From: Bacteroidota bacterium
GTDB taxonomy: Bacteria > Bacteroidota > Bacteroidia > Bacteroidales > Bacteroidaceae
NCBI GenBank assembly: GCA_023458215.1
Contig: JAEXAJ010000072.1
Coordinates: 1 to 30,124 of the forward strand
Direction: 5' to 3'
Length of the DNA: 30,124 bases
Below, in pieces: positions 1 through 8,300 of this stretch; the stretch's first letter is position 1; every line of letters starts with the position of its first letter. Made by a program: the position numbers and the translations under genes. The notes below the pieces were generated by a model. It saw only the letters and a list, made by a program, of their open reading frames with translations, was not told the origin of the DNA and did no database searches.

Positions 1-105
1 AAAATGGTGATAGGGTAATAAAGTGATAAGGTGATAAGGTAGCTGCGCTATGTGCCACAGAGTGTTATCCCACTATCACTTTATCACCCAATCACTTTAT
101 CACAT
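1..105. repeat. Degenerate GTGATARR octamer repeats in opposed orientation
   Basis: Positions 6-39 read as head-to-tail octamers (GGTGATAG, GGTAATAA, AGTGATAA, GGTGATAA). Positions 74-105 hold the same octamers in the opposite orientation (TATCACTT, TATCACCC, AATCACTT, TATCAC). The two blocks flank about 35 bases of ordinary sequence and could pair imperfectly. The same octamer family recurs at 5331-5390, at the 3' end of the HTCS gene. No coding role is visible. They may be simple repeats that spread by slippage, or part of an untranslated region of a gene to the left of the window. Confidence 0.7.
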
Positions 106-555
106 TTAGCTCATATCCATATAAAAATGACCTAATTCAACTACTAGTCGCATTTATAGTAAAGATATACGGATTGCCGAAATATATAACGCTTATTATC
201 AGCGAGTAGTAGCTTTACTTATTTTTATTGGTGGTAAAGTGTTACTTTATCCAATAAAAAGTGCCACTTTATTAGTAATACAGCAGTACTTTATTAGTAA
301 TAAAGTACTGCTTTATTGGTGATAAAGTAACACTGTATTCATAGTAAAGTAATGTAAAGTTGTAACTGATTGATTATCAAATTATATTTTTCTCTTTTTC
401 TTCTAGGGATATTCAAGTACTATTTGCCTTTCAGATACTTGAATCATTGCCTATAATATGGGCAAGGTTAAGATTTGTTATACTTTCAATAGACTGCTAA
501 ATTACTTTAAATAAAAGCATTAAATTCGCCTCAACTCTTATATAATTATCCGGAC
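106..555. other. Gene-free region upstream of the histidine kinase
   Basis: No convincing open reading frame is present. The region is AT-rich. Its notable content is the nested palindrome at 238-334 and a few more GTAAAGT-like words up to 360. Between 361 and 555 nothing matches the Bacteroides TTTG/TAnnTTTG promoter well, although a promoter for the kinase gene must lie somewhere here unless it is read through from the left. Confidence 0.5.
238..334. repeat. Nested imperfect palindrome with perfect inner hairpin
   Basis: The outer arms 238-258 and 312-334 are reverse complements (AGTGTTACTTTAT plus CCAATAAA against TTTATTGG plus ATAAAGTAACACT) except for a two-base insertion (GGTG against GG). 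Inside them, 283-311 is a perfect 13-bp inverted repeat (GCAGTACTTTATT and AATAAAGTACTGC) around the loop AGT. A 15-base direct repeat, ACTTTATTAGTAATA, occurs at 266-280 and 288-302. The structure could form a cruciform in DNA or a long hairpin in RNA. No T-tract follows directly, so it is not a typical intrinsic terminator. Confidence 0.8.
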
Positions 556-2505
556 ATGATAAAGCATAGTGCAAAATGTTTTTTTGTGATACTGATTTTG
601 GGAATTTATCCTTTAGTATTGCAAGCAGCTGATATTCATGGAGAAATGAAGGCTCTGGCTGATAGTGCAATGAATATGTTGGGGCAAAAACAATTGCCTG
701 CCGTCAATGCCCGGTGGATGAAGTTGGCTAAGCAACAAAAAGATACCGCACAGATTATTAATGCTTACGACAATCTGACTTCGCACTACTATCAATTAGG
801 AGATATCGACAGCCTGCAAAAGTATACTTACGAATATATGGACTGGTGTATAAAATATAACCATCCCAGCGATCGTTATACATCTTGGCGCCAGTATATC
901 CAGCGTATGACGGAGAAAGGCATGCAGGAAGAGGCTATGGCTGAAACGGCTAAACTGCATGAGGATGCTAAAAATGCAAAAGATAAATACGGGTTGGCTT
1001 GTAGTGAAATGTGTATCGGCTATAATCACCGTATATTCGGTAATAACGTGCAGCTTTGTCTTCAGGCTTACAACAATGCCTTGAAACTCTTTGAAGACGG
1101 TGGTTACTATCGTGATGCATACGTGGTTTCACTAAATATCATACAGACTTACCTTTCGCGCAGTGAGTATGCCGAGTCAGAAGGCTATCTCGACAAGATA
1201 GTTCAGCTTGAAGATAAGATGAACCGAAAGAAGGTTCAAATTGATTCTTCCCTACATTTGCGTTTTCTGGAGTTCCGTGTGATTAGTTTGCTTGCAAACA
1301 AAGGCAAAGCGGTAGCCACCCCTTATATAAAGGAAACGGACGACTTCTATCGGAAGAATCCCGCAAGTACCACCCTTGAAGCTTGGTACGGTTATAAAAT
1401 TATGTGTTGCCGTATACTCGGAGACTTGAAAGGCAATATAGCCTATGTGGATTCTATGATGAATTACCAAAATTCGTTGGGACTATGTTATCCGTATAAC
1501 TATTATATGAAAGCACAGTTGCAGGAACAGTTGGGTGATTATAAGGCAGCCTGCCGGAATTATGCTCAGTATGCTACGGTAAACGACTCGGTACGTACAG
1601 CCGAAATGGATGATAAATTGAGCAAATATACCGCCCAGTTTGAAGTAGACCGCCTAAAGATGGAAAAACTTGAACTGAGTGCAAAGCTGAGCCGCGAAAG
1701 ATTGATAATAGCATTGGCGGCAGGTGGACTGATCTTAATGTTATTGCTGCTTATCACTTATTTATATGTTCGCACCCTTTCAATGAATCATAAACTGAAA
1801 GCCGCACGTTCGGCCGTACATAAGATGAGCCAGGTTAAGAGCTCCTTTATCCAGCATATTACACATGAAATTCGTACTCCGCTGAATTCGATAGTCGGGT
1901 TCTCCACATTATTGTCCGAAGGAGGACTTGACGAAGTGGAGAGGAAGGATTACAGTGCCCAGGTGGAGAGCAATAATACTTATCTGCTGGGACTGATGGA
2001 GAATATACTTATTATTGCGGATATGGATTCTTTGGCAGTAGATAAGCCTCGCGAAGTGGTAGATATCGATGCGTGTATCCGTGAGTGTGCCGGTGAATTG
2101 CGTTCTGTTTTGAAACCCGAAGTCAAATTAGAGTGCATTCCAATGTCGGGCAATTCTACTATTTTTACGGTTCATTCGTGGTTGAAGATCGTATTGTTGT
2201 CTTTACTGGACAATGCCGTGAAGTTTACAGAAAAAGGTTATATCCGCATATCATGCCGTGAAGATAAACCACACCATTTGTTGCGTATCCTGATAGAAGA
2301 TACGGGAATAGGGCTTAGACCGGAAGAGGCCGAACATATTTTTGAACGCTTTTTCAAAGTAGACCTTTTCACGAAAGGTTCCGGTTTGGGACTTGCCATT
2401 GCCCACGAAATAACCGAAATGGTGGGCGGACGCGTCTATTGGGATTCCACTTATCAGGATGGATGTCGTTTTGTGATAGAATGGCCTATGCCGGACAAAC
2501 CTTGA
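556..2505 (+). CDS. TPR-type membrane sensor histidine kinase
   Basis: Predicted inner-membrane sensor kinase of 649 residues. An N-terminal signal sequence (about 1-24, ending near LQAAD) is followed by a long alpha-helical region rich in Tyr and Ala that resembles TPR repeats and should be periplasmic. A transmembrane helix lies at about 383-404. A short coiled linker leads into HisKA with the phospho-acceptor His437 in HEIRTPLN. The HATPase_c domain has its N-box Asn near 553 (DNAVKF), a G1-like DTGIG and a G2-like GSGLGLA. There is no receiver or DNA-binding domain, so it needs a separate response regulator, and none is encoded nearby. The start fits a signal peptide beginning MIKHSAKC. 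The next gene follows after 40 bases on the same strand, so co-transcription is likely. It is similar in architecture to the kinase at 21878-23881. The signal sensed cannot be told from sequence. Confidence 0.9.
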   Translation: MIKHSAKCFFVILILGIYPLVLQAADIHGEMKALADSAMNMLGQKQLPAVNARWMKLAKQQKDTAQIINAYDNLTSHYYQLGDIDSLQKYTYEYMDWCIKYNHPSDRYTSWRQYIQRMTEKGMQEEAMAETAKLHEDAKNAKDKYGLACSEMCIGYNHRIFGNNVQLCLQAYNNALKLFEDGGYYRDAYVVSLNIIQTYLSRSEYAESEGYLDKIVQLEDKMNRKKVQIDSSLHLRFLEFRVISLLANKGKAVATPYIKETDDFYRKNPASTTLEAWYGYKIMCCRILGDLKGNIAYVDSMMNYQNSLGLCYPYNYYMKAQLQEQLGDYKAACRNYAQYATVNDSVRTAEMDDKLSKYTAQFEVDRLKMEKLELSAKLSRERLIIALAAGGLILMLLLLITYLYVRTLSMNHKLKAARSAVHKMSQVKSSFIQHITHEIRTPLNSIVGFSTLLSEGGLDEVERKDYSAQVESNNTYLLGLMENILIIADMDSLAVDKPREVVDIDACIRECAGELRSVLKPEVKLECIPMSGNSTIFTVHSWLKIVLLSLLDNAVKFTEKGYIRISCREDKPHHLLRILIEDTGIGLRPEEAEHIFERFFKVDLFTKGSGLGLAIAHEITEMVGGRVYWDSTYQDGCRFVIEWPMPDKP

Positions 2506-2545
2506 ATATGATTAATTTGTATATAGTAAAAACTAAAACTAGAAA

Positions 2546-4057
2546 ATGAGAGTAAAATCCCTTTTATGTGCATTCCTCCTGTCATTAGTGGCTGGGGGAA
2601 TGTTTGCGCAAGTGCAGCAGGCGTCTGCATATCCTAAACGTGAATTTCGTGCGGCATGGATTCAGTCGGTAAACGGTCAGTTTCGGGGGCTACCTACCGA
2701 GCAATTAAAGAAAACGTTAATCAGCCAACTGAATTCTTTGCAAGGTGCAGGCATCAATGCTATTATATTTCAGGTGCGTCCCGAAGCGGATGCTCTGTAT
2801 GCTTCCCAATTCGAACCATGGAGCCGCTTTCTTACAGGAGTTCAGGGTAAAGCGCCGGAACCTTATTGGGACCCGATGCAGTTTATGATTGAAGAATGTC
2901 ATAAACGTGGAATGGAGTTTCATGCATGGATTAACCCCTATCGTGTAAAGACTACTTTGAAGAGTCAGTTAGCTCCTACCCATGTGTACAATATTCACCC
3001 CGAATGGTTCGTTACGTATGGTGACCAATTGTTTTTTGACCCTGCATTGCCCGAGAGCCGTCGGCATATTTGCATGGTAGTGAGCGATATCGTATCTCGT
3101 TATGATGTGGATGCCATTCACATGGACGACTACTTCTATCCTTATCCTACCAAAGGACTCGATTTTCCGGATGATGCCAGCTTTGCCCGTTATGGCGGCG
3201 GATTCACCAATAAAGCAGACTGGCGTCGCAGCAATGTAAACGTTTTGATTAAGAAGATACACGAGACTGTACGTGAGATTAAGCCATGGGTGAAGTTTGG
3301 TATTTCTCCATTCGGCATTTATCGCAACGAGAGCAGTGATCCCCTGGGAAGTAAAACAAAAGGCTTGCAGAACTATGATGATTTGTATGCCGACGTACTA
3401 TTGTGGGCACGTGAGGGCTGGATTGATTATAACATTCCCCAGATATACTGGCAAATAGGACATCCGGTTGCCGATTATGAAACGTTGGTGAAATGGTGGG
3501 CCAAGAATTCGGAAAACCGTCCTTTGTTTATTGGTCAGTCTGTGATGAATACAGTGCAGAATGTTGATCCGATTGATCCTAAAATGAATCAACTTCCCCG
3601 TAAGATGGCATTGCAACGTGCTTATCAAACCATTGGCGGTAGCTGCCAGTGGCCTGCAAGCGCAGTCGTCGAAAATGCCGGCAAGTATAGGGATGCCCTG
3701 ATTGCCGAATACCATAAGTATCCTGCCATTCCTCCTGTTTTCGATTTTATGGATAATAAGGCACCGGATAAAGTACGTAAGGTGAAACCTGTTTGGACGG
3801 CAGACGGGTATATCTTATTTTGGACTGCTCCAAAGTATAAGGAAGAGATGGATCGTGCGGTGCAGTATGTGATTTACCGTTTCGATGCCAATGAAAAGGT
3901 GAATCTGGATGATCCTTCCCATATCGTAGCCATTACTCGTGATAGTTTTTATAAGTTGCCATACGACAATGGGAAAACTAAATATCGATACGTGGTAACG
4001 GCGCTCGACCGCTTGCATAATGAGTCGAAATCAGTAGCAAAGAAGATCAAATTATAG
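2546..4057 (+). CDS. GH10-like (GHL10) family glycosyl hydrolase, exported
   Basis: A 503-residue exported protein with a signal peptide (about 1-21, cleavage near GMFAQ) and no lipobox cysteine. The fold signature is that of the GHL10/DUF187 group: RAAWIQSV near the N-terminus, FQVRPEADALY, HAWINPYR, an acidic MDDYFYPYP segment, GISPFGIYRN and IPQIYWQIGH, as in a TIM barrel. The C-terminal 90 or so residues look like a fibronectin III-like module (YILFWTAP, YVIYRF, YRYVVTALDR). Family members are probable glycoside hydrolases, some proposed to act on peptidoglycan or related glycans, but the substrate is not established here. It follows the histidine kinase by 40 bases and ends at a strong hairpin, suggesting a two-gene unit. 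Confidence 0.88.
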   Translation: MRVKSLLCAFLLSLVAGGMFAQVQQASAYPKREFRAAWIQSVNGQFRGLPTEQLKKTLISQLNSLQGAGINAIIFQVRPEADALYASQFEPWSRFLTGVQGKAPEPYWDPMQFMIEECHKRGMEFHAWINPYRVKTTLKSQLAPTHVYNIHPEWFVTYGDQLFFDPALPESRRHICMVVSDIVSRYDVDAIHMDDYFYPYPTKGLDFPDDASFARYGGGFTNKADWRRSNVNVLIKKIHETVREIKPWVKFGISPFGIYRNESSDPLGSKTKGLQNYDDLYADVLLWAREGWIDYNIPQIYWQIGHPVADYETLVKWWAKNSENRPLFIGQSVMNTVQNVDPIDPKMNQLPRKMALQRAYQTIGGSCQWPASAVVENAGKYRDALIAEYHKYPAIPPVFDFMDNKAPDKVRKVKPVWTADGYILFWTAPKYKEEMDRAVQYVIYRFDANEKVNLDDPSHIVAITRDSFYKLPYDNGKTKYRYVVTALDRLHNESKSVAKKIKL

Positions 4058-4138
4058 GGCTACACCCTTTTGGTACTAAGGCTACACCCTTTATGCCGGA
4101 TGGCTACACCTTTCGGCATAAAGGGTGTAGCCATTTTT
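4058..4138 (+). terminator. Strong terminator built from three 22-bp repeats
   Basis: GGCTACACC recurs at 4058, 4080 and 4102, exactly 22 bases apart. The second copy (GGCTACACCCTTTATGCC, 4080-4097) pairs perfectly over 18 bp with 4115-4132, followed by ATTTTTAA. It lies right after the stop codon of the GH10-like gene, and the opposing chromate transporter gene ends at 4137. It should terminate plus-strand transcription. The minus-strand side lacks a clear T-run but may still slow polymerase. Confidence 0.88.
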
Positions 4139-4685
4139 AATACAGTATCAGACCCGCTATACCGCATGCTATAATCATCAGAATAGGATTGGCTTTGTAC
4201 TTTTTGGTACCCACAAAGGCTATAACAAAAATGAGGCAACTGATAATGAATGAGTACATGTCATCCTGTGGGGTGCTAAAGTTCTCTGAATTCATAAGTA
4301 CTAATGCTGCGGATGCCAGCAAACCTACCACTGCAGGACGAAGTCCGCTAAATATGGCTTCCACAATTGGATGTTTTTGATATTTTAGAAAAAACTTACT
4401 GATAGTTAGCATCAGGATGAAAGATGGCAATACTACAGCAAATGTAGCTATCACGGAACCCCATACGCTGCCGGACGCAGTAAATCCTACGTAGGTAGCG
4501 GAGTTAATGCCTATTGGTCCGGGAGTCATTTGACTGATAGCCACAATATCTGTAAACTCTTGTGCTGTGAGCCAGCCATAACGGGTCACCACCTCGCCTT
4601 GTATCATTGAAAGCATAGCATAGCCACCACCGAAACCGAATAATCCGATTTTAAAAAAGGTATAGAATAATTGCAGATAGAGCAT
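4137..4685 (-). CDS. Chromate transporter half-protein (ChrA/CHR family), distal copy
   Basis: A 182-residue integral membrane protein with the short-chain CHR family layout: an N-terminal FFKIGLFGFGGGYAML motif, the conserved SQMTPGPIGINSATYVG block around residues 50-67, then several hydrophobic helices. Short CHR proteins are about half of full-length ChrA and usually occur as adjacent pairs that work together, as here with the gene at 4759-5307. The family name comes from chromate efflux, but many gut Bacteroides carry pairs without chromate exposure, so the physiological anion is uncertain. The start at 4685 is downstream of the heptamer array. It is the last gene of a minus-strand run. 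Confidence 0.85.
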   Translation of the reverse strand: MLYLQLFYTFFKIGLFGFGGGYAMLSMIQGEVVTRYGWLTAQEFTDIVAISQMTPGPIGINSATYVGFTASGSVWGSVIATFAVVLPSFILMLTISKFFLKYQKHPIVEAIFSGLRPAVVGLLASAALVLMNSENFSTPQDDMYSFIISCLIFVIAFVGTKKYKANPILMIIACGIAGLILY

Positions 4686-4693
4686 TTTTTTAG

Positions 4694-4749
4694 TTATAAG
4701 TTATTAGTTATAAGTTATAAGTTATAAGTTATAAGTTATAAGTTATTAG
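4694..4749. repeat. Eight tandem 7-bp repeats between the chromate transporter genes
   Basis: Eight uninterrupted heptamers: TTATAAG at 4694, TTATTAG at 4701, five TTATAAG copies at 4708-4742 and TTATTAG at 4743. It lies wholly within the 73-base gap between the two half-transporter genes and covers the 5' leader of the downstream one. Copy number could vary by slippage and change the spacing or initiation of the distal gene. That effect is inference. Confidence 0.9.
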
Positions 4750-4758
4750 TGTGCGGAT

Positions 4759-5307
4759 TTAATTCTTAGCTTTCGGAGACCGTAATCTTCCATATAAATA
4801 GCCGCCTACGCCGGCTGCAATAATAATCCAGATAGGGGAGAAGCCCAATAACCAAATGAGAAGGGCGGAAACAACCGGAATCCAAATTGTATATCGATTG
4901 ATCTTGGCAGATTTGGCCATGCTGAAAGTAGGTGCGGCAATCAATGCAACTACAGCCGGACGAATGCCTTTGAATATACGCTCTACAACAGTATTGTCTT
5001 TGAAATTATGGAAAAATAATGCAATAGTAAGAATGATGAGGAATGAAGGTAATATGGTACCCAAAGCTGTCACTATACTTCCTCTTAGTCCACGCAACCG
5101 GTAGCCTATAAAGATGGATATATTTACGGCAAGAATGCCCGGAGCTGATTGTGAAATAGCGAGCAGATCAATAAAATCTTCCTTGGCTATCCAATTGCGT
5201 TTTGTTACAATCTCATTTTCAATCAGTGGCACCATAGCATAACCACCACCTATCGTAAAAGCTCCAATTTTAAAGAATATGGAGAATGCTTCTAAATAAA
5301 TATTCAT
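4759..5307 (-). CDS. Chromate transporter half-protein (ChrA/CHR family), proximal copy
   Basis: A 182-residue CHR family membrane protein, paralogous to its downstream neighbour: FFKIGAFTIGGGYAMVPLIE near the N-terminus, SQSAPGILAVNISIFIG around residues 50-67, and four or more further hydrophobic segments, ending in a basic tail (RLRSPKAKN). The pair is expected to form a heteromeric carrier in the inner membrane. It begins 50 bases after the HTCS stop codon on the same strand, so it could be read through from that gene or have its own promoter. No metal-sensing regulator is beside it. Confidence 0.85.
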   Translation of the reverse strand: MNIYLEAFSIFFKIGAFTIGGGYAMVPLIENEIVTKRNWIAKEDFIDLLAISQSAPGILAVNISIFIGYRLRGLRGSIVTALGTILPSFLIILTIALFFHNFKDNTVVERIFKGIRPAVVALIAAPTFSMAKSAKINRYTIWIPVVSALLIWLLGFSPIWIIIAAGVGGYLYGRLRSPKAKN

Positions 5308-5330
5308 GTTTGAAATGTTATAATGTTGTA

Positions 5331-5390
5331 GAGTGATAAAGTTGTGAAATCACCCTATCACCCTATCACCTTATCGCTATTATCACTTTT
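5331..5390. repeat. GTGATARR octamer repeats overlapping the HTCS 3' end
   Basis: On the minus strand this stretch reads AGTGATAA, TAGCGATA, AGGTGATA, GGGTGATA, GGGTGATT and so on, the same octamer family as at 1-105. The HTCS stop codon (5358-5360) lies inside it, so the last residues of that protein (about SDNSDKVIG) are encoded by repeat DNA. Confidence 0.75.
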
Positions 5391-8300
5391 GCCTCCGTTT
5401 TCTTTTGCATAGTGGCTGGGGCTGACCTCGAAATGCTTCTTAAAGACTTCACGGAAGTATTTGGCATCACTAAAACCGGTCATCTCCGCTACTTCGGTGA
5501 TAGAATACTTCTGTTCTTTTAATAGTTGGGCGGCACGTTTCAGTCGAATTACCCTGATATAATCTGCCGGCGATTCGTCCGTCAAGGCTTTAATCTTGTT
5601 ATAGAAGCTGGTGCGACTCATGTTCAATAAGTTACAAAGTACATCAACGTTGAAGCTAGGATTGTCCAGATTATCTTCTACATGCTTCTTGACAGTTGCA
5701 ATGAATTTCCAATCCAAGTCGGATGAACAATTGATGCATTCAACATCATGTTCATCGTCATTCAGATCCAAATCTGCGTATTTTCGGCGCAGCAAGGCGC
5801 GGTTGGTCAAGAGGTTGGTTATGGTAGCGCGTAATATTCCGATATTAAATGGTTTCACTATATATTCGTCAGCCCCCACCTGTAAGCCTTCAATCACATT
5901 CTTGTCATTATTCAATGCTGTGAGCAAGATAATAGGGATGTGAGAAGTGTCAATATCATTTTTCAGTGCTTTGCATAACTCGTCCCCTCGCATTTCGGGC
6001 ATCATAATATCTGAAATGATGAGGTCGGGTTGGAACTCTTTCACAATGATAAGCGCCATCTTACCATTGGAGCATATTTGGGTGATATATTGGTCGGACA
6101 ATGTCTTACGCAGATATTCTCTTAATTCATCATTGTCTTCTACAATATGCAATTTCGAGCGTTTGTCGTTGGCCTGTAACATGGTGTCTTCATAACTGTT
6201 TGTAGAGGGCGATGTGGGTAATGGAACGTTAGCGGGTACTCCCGAAGATGTGTAAACCACTCTATCAGTATTGGGCTTAGGTCGTCGGATAGCCTTTCGA
6301 TAATGTTTTTCCCCTTTAGGGAAAGTTACTTTTATTGTAGAGCCTTTTCCTTCTGTACTACTGAAGTTGAGCTTACCTTTGTGCAGACGAACAAGCTTAT
6401 ATACCAACAGTAATCCGATTCCACTTCCTGTTACTTTAGAGTTAATGGCATTACTGCCTCTGAAGTGAATCTTGAATAACTTTTTCTGCTCTGAAGCCGG
6501 AACTCCGATACCGGTATCTTTTACTTCAATACTCCATGAATCTTCCGTATCCGCAGCATAGATACTCACACTTCCTCCATCGGGAGTGTATTTTAAGGCA
6601 TTCGAAATTATATTCTTCAAGATGGAATCCATCTTGTCTTTATCCAGCCAGATATTGAGATATCGGAAGTTACTTTCGTAGGTAAAGTTAATGCGTTTGA
6701 CGTCTGCATACGGACGGAACGCATTCACAGTCTCTTCCATATAAGTGCTTAACTCATATTCCGAAACATATAAAGTGCCCGAATAAGTATCTGCACGTTC
6801 AAAGTTGATTAAGTTAGTTGTAAGGCGCAGCAAAGCATTGACATTACGTAAGGCGGTATTCATGTTATTGCGTCCGCCTTCGGTCAAATTCTCATGATCG
6901 ACAAGCTCTTCTAACGGCGCTTTGATAAGTGTAAGCGGGGTACGGATGTCATGAGCTGTATTAACGAAGAAGCGTATTTTTTCATCAGAAACCTTTCGTT
7001 GTTTTCGTAATATAATGATGCGTAGTGTAATGCTCGCAATAGACACGATGACAATAGCGTAAAGCAGAAGTGCCCATATACTGAACCAAATGGGTTGTTC
7101 TATGATGATGTCCATTGTACGTTCTTCCAAGACAACACGACGATCTTCATTAGAAATGGCACGTACACGCAGCTTATATTTTCCGGGGCTTAAGTTGGTA
7201 AAGCGAATCACATTCTCTTGACCCGGGCGACTCCAACCGTCATAAAAGCCTTCCAGTTTCCAAGAATACAAAACAAGTGACGGGTAATCATAATTAATAG
7301 ACGATACCTGTAATGAAAATATATTCTGATTATATTTCAATTGTAAGGTTTTAGTATCATTGATATCTTGCTCCAGTGGTGAATCTTCATCTTTGGGATA
7401 AACGGTTTGATAAAACAACCGGAGATCACTGAACATCATTTTGAAATCATAATCTCGGGGCAATGTCATGTTTTTGCTGAACTCAACGGCATCGTCTGTG
7501 CTACCAAATATAAAGTTACCGTTTTTTCTTAAAATGCCCGAAGTGGCATTGAAGTGGTCAGTTTTCAACCCTTGTTCTTTGGTCCAGTTATGAAATGTTT
7601 TTTCTATCGGATTAAAACAAGTTAATCCGTTTTCCGTACTTAAAAACAAATCTCTCTTCCCGTCGTATATAATAGTATAAATATTATTTGAGATTAGAGC
7701 GCAGTTATCCCTATGAAAATGCTCGAAAGTATTCTTTGTATGATTGTAGATCAGCAAACCGGCATTATTAGTACCGATATACAATAAACTGTCGGGAGTT
7801 TGAGTTAAAGAATAGATATAGTAAGATTCAACAGGCATCTTGATTTCCTGAAATTTGCCTGTCTTTTTTTCTAATAAGTATAATCCGGTAGCAGTACCAA
7901 TCCACATGTGTTCGGCATCTTTTTCTATGATTGAGGTAATGCCATTAAGCCCGGGGATGTATCTCACTTCCTTGTTTGCGAAGTCTATTTCTTTTAAATT
8001 ATAGTATCCTCCGGACCAAATCATGCCATCGGATGTTTTCATTATCGCTCGGATATATTTGTCAGGACGACCATTTTGACCCCCGAACGGGATGGGTTTG
8101 AAAATGTCAAATGACATGTCTTTCTTGTTTATCTGATAGATACCGGAACTGTAACCGCCTGCCCAAATAACACCGGGAGATACTTCGCAAAGTGATACAA
8201 AAGTATTGTTTTTAACAGGATTACCAACATTAAACACGCTGAAGAAGTTATGCCATTGGTTCGTCTTACTCAAATATAAGCTAATTCCATTGTTGGTGGC

